Assembly (NCBI GenBank): GCA_023415055.1
Contig: JAEZLZ010000125.1
Coordinates: 38,330 to 102,329 of the forward strand
Direction of reading: 5' to 3'
From: Bacillota bacterium
GTDB taxonomy: Bacteria; Bacillota; Clostridia; Lachnospirales; Lachnospiraceae
Length of the DNA stretch: 64,000 nucleotides
Shown here: positions 32,627-42,285 of the stretch, in pieces
How positions within the stretch are numbered: the first letter of the stretch is position 1
How the letters are laid out: every line of letters starts with the position of its first letter
Program-made: the position numbers and the translations under genes
The notes under the pieces: generated by a model
Told to the model about the DNA's origin: nothing
The model's database searches: none
What the model saw: the letters and a program-made list of their open reading frames with translations, nothing else

Positions 32627-33553
32627 ATGAATATCGTTATGGCTATATTCGGTGCAGTATCGCAGGGATTAACCTGGGCGATCCTGGCTCTGGGAGTTTA
32701 CCTGACCTTCCGAATACTCAATTTTGCGGATATGTCCTGTGAGGGCAGCTTTGCCCTAGGGGGGAGCATCAGTGCGGTGCTGATGGTAAATCATCAGTGG
32801 AATCCCTTTGTAACGCTCATCATTGCCATTCTTGCAGGTATGGCAGCAGGCTTTATTACCGGTTTTCTACATACAAAATTAAAAATACCTGCTATTCTGT
32901 CCGGTATCCTTACGATGATAGGTTTGTATTCGATCAATCTCAGGATTATGGGTCAGGCAAACACCTCCTTGATCGGACAAAGTACAATTATCTCCATCTT
33001 TAAGGAACTATTGCCGCAGGCAAAGGAGCTTGGCATCAAGGATTCCACACTACAGACCTGGGTGACGATGGGGGTAGGACTGGTATGTATCCTCGCAGTC
33101 ATTGCTATCCTCTACTGGTTCTTCGGAACGGAGATGGGGTGCTGTATTCGTGCAACAGGTAACAACGAGAATATGGTTCGCGCTCAGGGCGTGAATACCG
33201 ATAAGATGAAGATATTTGGTCTGGTTCTAAGTAATGGATTAATTGCCCTATCCGGTGCGCTGGTAACTCAGAGTCAAGGCTATGCAGATGTAAGCATGGG
33301 TGTCGGAGCCATCGTTATCGGTCTTGCTTCGATTGTCATCGGAGAAGTATTGCTGCTTCGCGTGAAGAACTTTGCCGCCAAGCTTATAGCAATTGTAATT
33401 GGTTCCGTTATATACCGTATCATTATAGCGGTGGTGCTGCAATTTGGTCTGGACACCAATGACTTGAAATTATTGACTGCAGTTGTCGTTGCACTTGCAC
33501 TTTCAGTTCCTGTCTTAAAGAAAAAGGGAACGATTCGAAGGGAGGGTAACTAG
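32627..33553 (+). CDS. ABC transporter permease (TrpY-like)
   Basis: This 308-aa permease is of the branched-chain/TrpY type (PF02653) with eight to nine hydrophobic segments. It contains LGVYLTFRILNFADMSCEGSF, KLKIPAILSGILTMIGLYSINL and a cytoplasmic GCCIRATGNNENMVRAQGVNTDKMK loop that contacts the ATPase. The ATG at 32627 follows AAAGGAAA; the longer frame from 32540 would overlap the stem-loop. It works with the neighbouring lipoprotein and ATPase. Confidence 0.88.
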   Translation: MNIVMAIFGAVSQGLTWAILALGVYLTFRILNFADMSCEGSFALGGSISAVLMVNHQWNPFVTLIIAILAGMAAGFITGFLHTKLKIPAILSGILTMIGLYSINLRIMGQANTSLIGQSTIISIFKELLPQAKELGIKDSTLQTWVTMGVGLVCILAVIAILYWFFGTEMGCCIRATGNNENMVRAQGVNTDKMKIFGLVLSNGLIALSGALVTQSQGYADVSMGVGAIVIGLASIVIGEVLLLRVKNFAAKLIAIVIGSVIYRIIIAVVLQFGLDTNDLKLLTAVVVALALSVPVLKKKGTIRREGN

Positions 33554-33554
33554 G

Positions 33555-34349
33555 ATGCTGAACATTGCGAATATTTATAAAACCTTCAATCCCGGGACAG
33601 TGAACGAAAAACAGGTTCTTAGGGGATTAAACCTGGAACTAAATCAAGGTGATTTTGTAACCGTAATCGGCGGAAACGGAGCAGGAAAATCCACGATGCT
33701 CAATATGATAGCCGGAGTGCATTTCCCTGATATGGGCCGAATAACCCTCGACGGAGAGGATATCACCGGACTTCCGGAGCATGTCAGAGCAAAGCATTTG
33801 GGCAGAGTATTCCAGGATCCAATGATGGGAACGGCGGCAAATATGGAAATTGAAGAAAATCTGGCGCTGGCTTACCGCCGAGGAGAAAAAAGAGGCCTTG
33901 GATGGGGAATCACCAAGGACGAGAAGGAATTATATGTTGAGAAGCTAAAGATGTTAGACCTGGGGCTTGAGAGCAGACTTACCGCAAAGGTGGGATTGCT
34001 ATCCGGAGGACAGAGACAGGCTCTGACTCTACTTATGGCAACACTGAGACAGCCTAAGCTCTTACTCTTAGATGAACATACGGCTGCACTCGATCCTAAG
34101 ACGGCGAATAAGGTTCTGGAATTATCGGAGCAGATCATAACTGCCAATTCTCTGACCGCTATGATGGTCACCCATAATATGAAGAATGCGATTCAGTATG
34201 GTAACCGTTTGATCATGATGTATGAAGGCAGAATTATTTATGATGTGTCCGGAGAGGCTAAGAAGAACCTGCATGTAAGTGACCTTCTGGACAAATTCGA
34301 GAAGGCAAGTGGTGGAGAATTCGCCAACGACCGAATGATTTTATCATAA
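33555..34349 (+). CDS. ABC transporter ATP-binding protein (TrpZ-like)
   Basis: A 264-aa ATPase with Walker A GGNGAGKST near 38-46, a Q-loop at RVFQDPMMGTAANM, signature LLSGGQRQALTLLMAT, Walker B LLLLDEHTAALDP and H-loop MVTHNMKNAIQYG. It starts one base after the permease stop. The short ARGEKRGLGWGI insert between Q-loop and signature is typical of this subfamily. Confidence 0.9.
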   Translation: MLNIANIYKTFNPGTVNEKQVLRGLNLELNQGDFVTVIGGNGAGKSTMLNMIAGVHFPDMGRITLDGEDITGLPEHVRAKHLGRVFQDPMMGTAANMEIEENLALAYRRGEKRGLGWGITKDEKELYVEKLKMLDLGLESRLTAKVGLLSGGQRQALTLLMATLRQPKLLLLDEHTAALDPKTANKVLELSEQIITANSLTAMMVTHNMKNAIQYGNRLIMMYEGRIIYDVSGEAKKNLHVSDLLDKFEKASGGEFANDRMILS

Positions 34350-34765
34350 CTTTTATAGTGATAACTACATAGTAATTATAAACCGGAAAGCTGTGTTTAA
34401 GATCTTTTATCCTTTAAGGGTATCTTTCTTTACACGTAACAGGCAGCCAAAAGCAGCAGCCTTTTTACTAAGGGAGCGCTGGAAGGCATTATCTCCGGAT
34501 CATAAAAATTAAGGAATATATTCCGGTAAGAGTAGCAGGGACTTTCTGCCTAATATTATTACAGGCACATATGTTATTTATGCCCCGAGGTGATGGGAAA
34601 CCATCAGTCCGGGGCATAATTTGTTAATTATCTAATACGTTGGTAAGAATATACAAATTTTTATTAAATATTTATGGATATATTGTTTTTTTGTGAAAAA
34701 TAGGATATTATAGGATATAAGTACTAGAAACAAATAACGCGAAGCACTCATATGGAAGTGGGGGT
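34350..34765 (+). other. Intergenic region with a terminator-like hairpin
   Basis: No gene is visible in 34350-34765. TTATGCCCCG (34578-34587) pairs with CGGGGCATAA (34610-34619), and inside it GATGG-GAAA-CCATC forms a stem capped by a GAAA tetraloop, giving a strong bipartite hairpin. The following AATTTGTT is a weak U-tract. It may terminate the ABC operon. Confidence 0.6.
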
Positions 34766-36658
34766 ATGTATGTGCTGGGAAGCAAGAGAAAAACGATAGG
34801 GGTATTCATATCTCAGATCAATCAAGACTTTCAGGATTATCTGAGTAAGGGAATTATTACGAAAGCCAAGGAACTAAATTATAATGTAGCCTTCTTTACG
34901 AATTTTGGGGGATATGGACAGGTAGCTTATGATTTAGGGGAGGCTCAGATTACCAAGTTACCTATTTATGAAGAGCTGGATGGAATCATTATAGCTCCGG
35001 ATACAATGACACTACAGAATCTGGAAACCGGGTATAAAGAAAATATTAGCCGGCGAAGCAGCTGTCCGGTGGTGAGTGTAAGAAGAGAAATCAAGGAATA
35101 TTATAATGTTCTGATTGATAACTATTCCATAATGGATGAGCTGATCTGCCATATGATTGAAGAGCATGGTTTCACTCGCATTAATTTTCTGGCAGGGCCG
35201 AAAGGGATTCCCGACTCGGAGAGGAGACTTTCAGCCTATAAGAAGATACTTTTAGAGCATAATATTCCGATCGAAGAGGACCGTATCTATTATGGAGACT
35301 TTTGGAAGATAGTGGGTGCCACTGCCGTGGAGCATTGGCTCACCAGTGACCTTGAGAGGCCACAGGCGATTATTTGTGCCAACGATTATATGGCTATGGC
35401 GGTTTGTAATGCTTTGGCAGAACGGAAAATCTTAGTACCGGAAGAAATTGCCGTTACCGGCTGTGATGATATCGAGGATGCTGCAGCGCAAATCCCTTCC
35501 CTTACAACGATAAGAATTCCCGTGTCTGAGATGGGGATGGAAGCTGTGCTTAAGATACACCGTCATAATCAGGGTATTCAGGAGCCAAAGAACACCTATA
35601 TGAAAACCAAGACTATTTATAGAGACTCCTGCGGCTGCAGGTGGAACGGTTATCAGCAGGGGAAGATTCGGAGGCAGAATCATATCGCAATTCGGGAGGA
35701 TCTTCAGGATGCGATTATTCGTAATTCCTATATGTCGGTGGAACTGACAGGACTTACAAGGCTGGAGGACATTAATCATAAGATATGGACCTATATCTAT
35801 GAAAATGTAAACTTCACTCATTTTTGCTTATGTCTGCGCGAGGACTGGGCAAATTATCATGTGGATAGCCAGGCAGAAGATAAGAACTCCCCTATGGTGA
35901 TGGAGATTGGTATTAAGAACCGGATCACCTTTAGCAAGCTGCCTATTCCAGAGAAGAAACTGATACCGGATGAATTTGCGGAAGATAAGCCGATGGCATA
36001 CTATTTTGCAATGCTTCATCATCAGGAGCACTTTTTTGGTTATGTGGCGATTAGTTTTGATACAATCCGGACCTATATGCTTACCTTCCAGGCCTGGTTG
36101 ATCAATGTCAGCAATGCACTTGAAAATGTTCGTGTACACGATGAGCTCAACCGATTGGTTACAAGATTGGAGGAGATCTCGATTCGTGATGACCTGACTG
36201 GCTTATATAACCGTCGTGCACTCAACACCATCGGGAATAAATATCTGAAGCAGTGCGTAGAGGCTAAGTCGGGATTGATGGTCTTTACTGCGGACATGGA
36301 TAAGCTTAAGTTTATCAATGACAGATTTGGACATGCATACGGCGACGTAGCACTGAAGGTGGTAGCGGAATCGATGCTGCAGGCTGCGAAGCATAACGAG
36401 ATATGTATCCGCCTTGGCGGCGATGAATTCATGGCGATCGGCATGGATTATGATGAAGAGAGACGGAACGGATTTATTGAACGTTTCTTAGAATCGTTGA
36501 ATCGCTTTAATTTTATTAAGGATTATGATTTCAGCGTGTATGTCAGTTATGGTTGCTACCTGATTCATCCGGACGAGGATACCTCAATGGAGAATTGCAT
36601 GGGAATTGCTGATCATCAGATGTATCGCCAGAAGAAGGAAAAAGAACTAAGAAGATAA
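34766..36658 (+). CDS. LacI-type ligand-binding domain fused to GGDEF diguanylate cyclase
   Basis: A 630-aa soluble protein. Residues 6-290 form a LacI/RbsB-type sugar-binding fold (KTIGVFISQINQDFQDYLSKG, YEELDGIIIAPDT, FLAGPKGIPDSERRLSAYK, ICANDYMAMAVCNAL, VTGCDDIEDAA, PSLTTIRIP), but no helix-turn-helix precedes it. A linker and GAF-like region follow (about 310-465). The GGDEF domain (about 465-630) has DDLTGLYNRRAL and the intact active site LGGDEF. With no TM or signal peptide it should be a cytoplasmic c-di-GMP synthase controlled by a small ligand. No obvious inhibitory RxxD five residues before GGDEF is seen. Confidence 0.88.
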   Translation: MYVLGSKRKTIGVFISQINQDFQDYLSKGIITKAKELNYNVAFFTNFGGYGQVAYDLGEAQITKLPIYEELDGIIIAPDTMTLQNLETGYKENISRRSSCPVVSVRREIKEYYNVLIDNYSIMDELICHMIEEHGFTRINFLAGPKGIPDSERRLSAYKKILLEHNIPIEEDRIYYGDFWKIVGATAVEHWLTSDLERPQAIICANDYMAMAVCNALAERKILVPEEIAVTGCDDIEDAAAQIPSLTTIRIPVSEMGMEAVLKIHRHNQGIQEPKNTYMKTKTIYRDSCGCRWNGYQQGKIRRQNHIAIREDLQDAIIRNSYMSVELTGLTRLEDINHKIWTYIYENVNFTHFCLCLREDWANYHVDSQAEDKNSPMVMEIGIKNRITFSKLPIPEKKLIPDEFAEDKPMAYYFAMLHHQEHFFGYVAISFDTIRTYMLTFQAWLINVSNALENVRVHDELNRLVTRLEEISIRDDLTGLYNRRALNTIGNKYLKQCVEAKSGLMVFTADMDKLKFINDRFGHAYGDVALKVVAESMLQAAKHNEICIRLGGDEFMAIGMDYDEERRNGFIERFLESLNRFNFIKDYDFSVYVSYGCYLIHPDEDTSMENCMGIADHQMYRQKKEKELRR

Positions 36659-36697
36659 AGACAAAAAATGAACGATGAAAGCGTATATAGAACGAAG

Positions 36698-36744
36698 GCA
36701 GGGGATGTCGCAAAACATTTTACAATTTGCAGCATCCCCTGTTT
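36698..36744 (+). terminator. Rho-independent terminator
   Basis: GCAGGGGATG...GCAAA at 36698-36714 pairs with TTTGCAGCATCCCCTG ending at 36741, followed by TTT. Confidence 0.65.
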
Positions 36745-36861
36745 GAGCAGATGCCAGTAAAGGTGAAACTTGTTTTTCCTACAGACTTAGTATATAGTGA
36801 TACTATTACATGAGATATTTTGGAACCTCGGACAAAGGAAAAAGGAAGGGCTTGGTAGAAC

Positions 36862-38325
36862 GTGGACAGGCTATATGATAAGTTAATGGAATACAGTAAG
36901 AACGGCGATTATCCGATGCATATGCCCGGGCATAAGCGTAATACTAAGCTTTGCAGTATGATGAATCCCTATGCGATTGATATCACAGAGATTGACGGAT
37001 TTGATAATCTTCATCAACCGGAGGGTGTGTTATTATCCCTATCCCAGAGAATTAGCCATTTATTCAAGGCGGAGTATTCTTATCCGCTAGTGAATGGAAG
37101 CACAGCAGGAATACTGGCCGGGATATCTGCTGCACTGAATCGGGGAGATCAGATCCTGATTGCTCGGAACAGTCATAAATCGGTATATCACGGAGTTATC
37201 CTCATGGATCTTAATCCGGTGTATTGCTATCCACAATTTATCGAGGATTTTGGTATCTATGGTGGAATTCTTCCGGAAAATATCGAGGAAGCGTTGATAT
37301 CAAATCCGAAAATAAAGTTGGTGGTTATTACCTCGCCAACCTACGAAGGGATCGTATCCGATATCAAAAAGATCGCCGAGGTTACACATAGGCATGGAGC
37401 ATATCTTTTGGTGGATGAAGCGCATGGCGCTCATTTCGGATTTCATGAGAGTTTTCCTCAGAGTGCAGTTAGCCTTGGAGCAGACCTTGTGATTCAGAGT
37501 CTGCATAAAACGCTTCCTGCATTTACACAGACAGCAGTATTACATTCGAATATCCGGGAACTGGATTCAAGGATCCGAAAGTATCTGGCAATTTATCAAA
37601 GCAGCAGCCCCTCCTACCTCCTGATGGCGGGTATGGATCAATGTGTACGACTGCTTGAGGAAAGGTCAGAGGAGTTGTTTGAAGAATATCATAGAAGATT
37701 GGAACAGTTTTATCAGGAGATGAATCAACTTCAATATCTACGGCTTCTCAGACCGGATGTGTCCTGGCAACATGGAATTCATGATTTCGACCGATCAAAG
37801 CTTACGATATCTGTACGCAGAACGGGGATGACGGGCCATGAGCTGCATGAGCAGCTTCATAAACAGTATCATCTCATGCTTGAGATGGAAGCGATGGATT
37901 ATGTCCTGGCGATGACCAGTATCGGAGATACCAAGGAGGGCTTCGCCCGTCTTTCCAGTGCACTGCTTTCTATTGATCGGGAGCTGGCAAAGAAATATAC
38001 TGTTTCGGCTTCTAATCGGCAGCAGAATCAGACAGACACAATATCGGGGGTTACAAATGCAATTTTGGGGTTTGCCCCGCCGACAATCAGCCTATTACCC
38101 GGTGAGGCCTGGAACAAACCGGTTAAGATTATGGCACTTGAGAATAGCTCTGGACATGTATCGGCTGTATTTTTAAGCCTATTTCCTCCGGGGGCGCCGG
38201 TCTTAGCTCCGGGTGAAATGATATCAGCTGAGCTGATCGATTATATTCTTCTGGCAAAGAGGTCAGGCATTACGGTGACCGGTTTGACCGGGGATAATAA
38301 AGATAGAATTGAAATTATTGCATAA
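36862..38325 (+). CDS. PLP-dependent Orn/Lys/Arg decarboxylase-family protein
   Basis: This 487-aa fold-type I PLP enzyme is of the short clostridial form. It has MHMPGHKRN near 19, DITEIDGFDNLHQPEG, a NGSTAGILAGISAAL cofactor segment, HKSVYHG, VDEAHGAHFGF near 194-204 and the Schiff-base Lys in SLHKTLPAFTQTA near 223. The C-terminal domain ends GLTGDNKDRIEII. The start is a GTG at 36862. Lysine, arginine or ornithine could be the substrate. In Firmicutes this gene commonly precedes tmk/gmk, yaaR and holB, as here. Confidence 0.88.
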   Translation: MDRLYDKLMEYSKNGDYPMHMPGHKRNTKLCSMMNPYAIDITEIDGFDNLHQPEGVLLSLSQRISHLFKAEYSYPLVNGSTAGILAGISAALNRGDQILIARNSHKSVYHGVILMDLNPVYCYPQFIEDFGIYGGILPENIEEALISNPKIKLVVITSPTYEGIVSDIKKIAEVTHRHGAYLLVDEAHGAHFGFHESFPQSAVSLGADLVIQSLHKTLPAFTQTAVLHSNIRELDSRIRKYLAIYQSSSPSYLLMAGMDQCVRLLEERSEELFEEYHRRLEQFYQEMNQLQYLRLLRPDVSWQHGIHDFDRSKLTISVRRTGMTGHELHEQLHKQYHLMLEMEAMDYVLAMTSIGDTKEGFARLSSALLSIDRELAKKYTVSASNRQQNQTDTISGVTNAILGFAPPTISLLPGEAWNKPVKIMALENSSGHVSAVFLSLFPPGAPVLAPGEMISAELIDYILLAKRSGITVTGLTGDNKDRIEIIA

Positions 38326-38367
38326 AGCGGGTGTTTATATACCGCAGGATTTGGAAAGGATAAGGAT

Positions 38368-38955
38368 ATGGCTAGGATTTTTATTGTCATGGGGAAGAGC
38401 GCAACAGGCAAGGATACGATATATAAGAGACTATTAGAGGCTGAGGAGCTTCATCTGAAAACGGCAGTAATGTATACCACAAGACCGATAAGAAAAGCGG
38501 AAGAAAACGGTGTGGAGTATTATTTTGTGGATGAAGACACCTTAAATTCATTGAAGGAACAGAATAAGATCATTGAACATCGCTCTTATGAAACCATACA
38601 TGGTACCTGGCACTATTTCACTGTGAATGATGGACAAATCAACCTATCAGAAGCAGACTATCTGATGATCGGAACGCTGGAAACCTATTCACAGATCAGG
38701 GAATATTTCGGTAAGGACAGAGTCATTCCCATCTATCTTGAACTGGAGGACGGCATCCGCCTGCAACGTGCTCTTAAGAGGGAGCAAAAGCAAGAACAGC
38801 CGAAATATGCTGAGATGTGCAGACGCTTTCTTGCAGATGAGGAAGATTTCTCGGACGAGAACCTCACAAAATGCGGCATCACAAAGCGTTATCAAAATCT
38901 TGACATAAATATCTGCCTTTTTGAGATTAAGGAGGATATAAAAAAATTGCTGTAA
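38368..38955 (+). CDS. Guanylate kinase-like protein
   Basis: This 195-aa protein has P-loop MGKSATGKDTIYKRLL near 8-23, YTTRPIRKAEENGVEYYFV near 36-54 (the GMP-binding TTRP-x-R-x-x-E-x-x-G-x-D/E-Y-x-F motif of guanylate kinase) and a lid region RALKREQKQ. It occupies the position that tmk holds in Bacillus near yaaR-holB. It could be a true GMP kinase or a diverged paralogue. I leave the symbol blank because the genome may have a canonical gmk elsewhere. Confidence 0.8.
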   Translation: MARIFIVMGKSATGKDTIYKRLLEAEELHLKTAVMYTTRPIRKAEENGVEYYFVDEDTLNSLKEQNKIIEHRSYETIHGTWHYFTVNDGQINLSEADYLMIGTLETYSQIREYFGKDRVIPIYLELEDGIRLQRALKREQKQEQPKYAEMCRRFLADEEDFSDENLTKCGITKRYQNLDINICLFEIKEDIKKLL

Positions 38956-38966
38956 AGTAGGTAAGA

Positions 38967-39022
38967 TTTGTGTTATACTCAACATACACAAGCATGCTTG
39001 TGTATGTTGAGTATAACACAAA
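38967..39022 (+). repeat. Perfect 56-bp palindrome
   Basis: Starting TTTGTGTTATACTCAACATA, 28 bases are followed immediately by their exact reverse complement with no spacer. It lies between the guanylate kinase-like gene and yaaR. It can form a 28-bp RNA hairpin or a DNA cruciform. Both strands carry a TATACT hexamer. The following bases (AACATTTCTTTT) are a poor U-tract. Confidence 0.95.
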
Positions 39023-39045
39023 ACATTTCTTTTGGAGGAAATGCC

Positions 39046-39486
39046 ATGGAGATAAAAGTGAACCAAATGCAACCAATCAATCAGGTAGAGCAGAAAGCGC
39101 CCGTGCCGGAAGCAGATGGTTCTTTTAAGTATACACTTATATCGCATATTGAGGAACAGGAGCTGAAGGCGGTCCTAAACGGTATGCTGGAGGAGATCAC
39201 TTCCCAGGGGAAAAGACTGGCGAAGCACATGGATTTGAAGGATATGAAGCATTACCGTGAATTGATCCGTGAGTTCATGAATGAGATTGTGAACCGATCT
39301 CATAAGTTCTCCAGAGAGAATTTCTTAGACAAAAAAGGAAGACATCGAGTCTATACCATGATTAAACTGGTAGATAAGAACCTGGATGAGCTGGCAGCAG
39401 AGTTAATCAAGGATGAAAAGGATCATTTGGTGATACTGAATAAGATCGATGAGATCAGAGGGCTGTTACTTGATATCCTGACTTAG
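39046..39486 (+). CDS. yaaR: YaaR family protein (DUF327)
   Basis: A 146-aa mostly helical cytoplasmic protein with the YaaR layout: a disordered start, then FKYTLISHIEEQELKAVLNGMLEEITSQG, LKDMKHYRELIREFMNEIVN and GRHRVYTMIKLVDKNLDELA. The ATG at 39046 follows TTGGAGG; the earlier frame runs through the palindrome and is not credible. As in Bacillus, it is followed by holB and ricT. Its molecular role is unknown. Confidence 0.9.
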   Translation: MEIKVNQMQPINQVEQKAPVPEADGSFKYTLISHIEEQELKAVLNGMLEEITSQGKRLAKHMDLKDMKHYRELIREFMNEIVNRSHKFSRENFLDKKGRHRVYTMIKLVDKNLDELAAELIKDEKDHLVILNKIDEIRGLLLDILT

Positions 39487-39553
39487 TAATTTTGTAACGG
39501 TGCAGCAAAGGTAAGGGTTCATTTGACATACAGACACTGGTTATAAGAAAGGT

Positions 39554-40561
39554 ATGGTTATTCCTATGCAGGGATTCGGACAAATTATAGGCCATGAAAG
39601 TATTATTCACCATCTTCAGAACGCCATCAGTTCGAAGAAGATTTCTCATGCCTATATTCTTCATGGAGAAGAAGGCATGGGCAAGAAGCTGCTTGCGAGT
39701 GCTTTTGCGAAGACGCTGCAATGCGAAGGAGAAGGAATTCTATCCTGTGACCGATGCAAATCCTGTATGCAGGCTGAATCTGGTAATCATCCGGATATTA
39801 TTTGGGTAACGCATGAAAAGGTCAGCATTGGTGTAGATGATATCCGTCTTCAGGTTAATGCAGACATTCAGGTTAAGCCCTATGAAAGTAAATATAAGAT
39901 TTATATTATTGATGATGCGGACAAGCTCACGGAGCAGGCACAGAACGCATTGTTAAAGACTATGGAGGAACCGCCGGAATATGCGATTCTTATACTATTA
40001 GTCAGTAATATATCCTCTCTTCTTCCCACGATATTATCAAGGTGTGTTCAGCTTAATTTAAAGCCAGTGGATAAGTCTGCGATTAAGGAATTTTTGATGC
40101 TTCGTCATAAGGTACCTGATTATAAGGCAGAGATGGCAGCAGCGTTTTCCAGCGGGAATGTGGGAAAAGCAATTAAATACGCGTCCTCTGAGGACTTTGA
40201 GAAAATAAAAGGGGATGTACTCCATATCTTGAAATACATCGATGAGATGGAGCTCCATGAAATTATATCCGGCTTAAAGGTATTAACCGCAAACAAGCCG
40301 ATCATAGAAGACTATATAGATTTAATGATTTTGTGGTATCGTGATGTAGTCATGTTCAAGGCTACGATGGACCCGGATCTTTTATTATACAGAGAGGAAC
40401 TCTCATTTATCAATCATCAGGCAAATATCAGAAGTTATGACAATATTGAAAAAATTATAAGTGCGATGGAAAAGGCAAAAATAAGGTTAAAGGCAAATGT
40501 TAACTTTGATATTGCCATTGAACTTATGTTACTTACTATAAAGGAGAACAGTAATGGTTAA
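39554..40561 (+). CDS. holB: DNA polymerase III delta prime subunit
   Basis: This 335-aa clamp-loader subunit has GHESIIHHLQNAI, a Walker A-like GEEGMGKK, the zinc-binding Cys cluster of the family (C-x8-C-x2-C-x2-C around residues 56-70), IYIIDDADKLTEQAQNALLKTMEEPP (Walker B and SRC-region precursor) and TILSRCVQLNLKP. The start may be 39554 or the ATG at 39566. Its end overlaps ricT by 8 bases. Confidence 0.92.
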   Translation: MVIPMQGFGQIIGHESIIHHLQNAISSKKISHAYILHGEEGMGKKLLASAFAKTLQCEGEGILSCDRCKSCMQAESGNHPDIIWVTHEKVSIGVDDIRLQVNADIQVKPYESKYKIYIIDDADKLTEQAQNALLKTMEEPPEYAILILLVSNISSLLPTILSRCVQLNLKPVDKSAIKEFLMLRHKVPDYKAEMAAAFSSGNVGKAIKYASSEDFEKIKGDVLHILKYIDEMELHEIISGLKVLTANKPIIEDYIDLMILWYRDVVMFKATMDPDLLLYREELSFINHQANIRSYDNIEKIISAMEKAKIRLKANVNFDIAIELMLLTIKENSNG

Positions 40562-41468
40562 TGTAATCGGAGTAAGGTTTCGCAGGGCCGGAAAAGTATA
40601 TTTCTTTGATCCTGCGGGCTATGATATTAAGCAGGGCGATAGTGTAATCGTCGAAACAGCAAGAGGCATTGAATACGGCTCGGTAGTACTTGGTCCAAGA
40701 GATGTGGAGGATGATAAGATTATACAGCCGCTGAAGCCGGTCATAAGACAGGCTACGGAGGAGGACAATGCCGTAGAGAAGCGTAACAAAGAGAAAGAGA
40801 AGGAAGCCTTTCAGATTTGTCTGGAGAAGATTCGTAAGCACGGACTTGAAATGAAGCTGATCGATTGTGAGTATACCTTTGATAACAATAAGGTGTTATT
40901 CTATTTTACGGCAGACGGAAGAATTGACTTTAGAGAATTGGTAAAGGATCTGGCAAGCGTATTTAAGACTCGTATTGAATTGAGACAGATCGGTGTGCGT
41001 GATGAGACAAAGATCGTTGGGGGAATCGGTATCTGTGGAAGACCCCTTTGTTGCCATACTCACCTTTCCGAATTCGCTCCGGTATCGATTAAGATGGCAA
41101 AGGAGCAGAATCTGTCATTGAATCCGACGAAAATCTCCGGCGTATGCGGAAGATTAATGTGCTGCTTAAAGAACGAGGAAGAGGCTTATGAAGAGCTGAA
41201 CAGCAAGCTTCCCGGAGTAGGCGACTTTGTCACGACCAAGGACAACCTTAAGGGCGAGGTACAAAGTGTCAGCGTCCTAAAACAATTAGTAAAGGTGATT
41301 GTGACCTTAGAGAATGACGAAAAGGAAGTACGCGAATATAAGGTTGAGGAACTACGCTTCAAGCAGAGAAGAAGGAAGGAAAGAAATTCATCCTTAGAGG
41401 ACGAGGAGCTGCGAGTATTGGAGCTTTTGGAGCGAAAGGAAGGGAAATCCTTACTCGATGATGAATGA
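40554..41468 (+). CDS. ricT: PSP1/RicT family regulatory iron-sulfur protein
   Basis: RicT (YaaT) of Bacillus acts with RicA and RicF in a [4Fe-4S] complex that speeds RNA processing by RNase Y and affects the phosphorelay to Spo0A. The 304-aa protein has the N-terminal PSP1 region (VIGVRFRRAGKVYFFDPAG, RGIEYGSVVLGPRDV) and the cysteine motifs GRPLCCHTHL and CGRLMCCLKNEE near 160-205 that hold the cluster in RicT. It overlaps both neighbours, so the holB-ricT-yabB genes form one transcription and translation unit. Confidence 0.93.
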   Translation: MVNVIGVRFRRAGKVYFFDPAGYDIKQGDSVIVETARGIEYGSVVLGPRDVEDDKIIQPLKPVIRQATEEDNAVEKRNKEKEKEAFQICLEKIRKHGLEMKLIDCEYTFDNNKVLFYFTADGRIDFRELVKDLASVFKTRIELRQIGVRDETKIVGGIGICGRPLCCHTHLSEFAPVSIKMAKEQNLSLNPTKISGVCGRLMCCLKNEEEAYEELNSKLPGVGDFVTTKDNLKGEVQSVSVLKQLVKVIVTLENDEKEVREYKVEELRFKQRRRKERNSSLEDEELRVLELLERKEGKSLLDDE

Positions 41469-42216
41469 TAACAAAAGCGAAAAGGATTATCTTAAGCTCG
41501 GAGAACGAGTGGATGATCTGAATCGAAATCAATATAAAATAATTCAAAATACAAAGAAATTCTGTTTTGGTATGGATGCAGTATTACTTTCCGGATTTGC
41601 AAGGGTTTTGCCCGGAGAAAGAGTGTTGGATCTGGGTACTGGAACAGGGATTATTCCGATATTATTAGAGGCAAAGACGGAGGGGAAGCACTTTACCGGC
41701 TTGGAGATCCAGGAGGAAAGTGCCGACATGGCACGGCGAAGTGTCGCCTTGAACGGACTGGAAGATAAAATTGATATTGTAACAGGAGATATCAAGGAAG
41801 CCTCTGCATTTTTTGGATTGGCTTCCTTCGATGTTGTTACGAGTAATCCTCCGTATATGAATAGCGGTCATGGGCTCGTGAATCCGGGGGATGCTAAGGC
41901 AATTGCCAGACATGAGGTATTATGTTCTCTTGAGGATGTGATTAGAGAAGCTGCCCGCCTTCTTAAGCCAAACGGACGCTTCTATCTCGTACATCGGCCG
42001 TTTCGTCTGGTAGAGATTATAAATAAGCTAACGACCTATAAGCTGGAGCCTAAGCGCATAAAGCTAGTCCATCCCTTCGTGGATAAAGAACCGAACATGG
42101 TACTGATCGAGTGCATTAAGGGCGGCAAATCCATGCTTAAGATAGAGCCCCCTCTTATCGTCTATAAGGAACCGAAGGTATATACCGATGAGATCTACGA
42201 TATCTATGGCTATTAA
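41458..42216 (+). CDS. yabB: tRNA1(Val) (adenine-N6)-methyltransferase-like protein
   Basis: This 252-aa SAM-dependent methyltransferase has motif I VLDLGTGTGIIPILL near 59-73, ALNGLEDKIDIVTGDI, and motif IV NPPYMNSG near 128-135 (the NPPY of N6-adenine and glutamine methylases). It belongs to the YabB/YfiC group, which methylates tRNA-Val A37 in E. coli. It overlaps the ricT stop by 11 bases and precedes rsmI, the same order as Bacillus yabB-yazA-yabC without yazA. Confidence 0.9.
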   Translation: MMNDNKSEKDYLKLGERVDDLNRNQYKIIQNTKKFCFGMDAVLLSGFARVLPGERVLDLGTGTGIIPILLEAKTEGKHFTGLEIQEESADMARRSVALNGLEDKIDIVTGDIKEASAFFGLASFDVVTSNPPYMNSGHGLVNPGDAKAIARHEVLCSLEDVIREAARLLKPNGRFYLVHRPFRLVEIINKLTTYKLEPKRIKLVHPFVDKEPNMVLIECIKGGKSMLKIEPPLIVYKEPKVYTDEIYDIYGY

Positions 42217-42285
42217 TTCTTATACCTATTGGTAAATGTCGGCACGAAAGATAAGAGTGATTCGTACCCTAAGAAAGGATCTATT

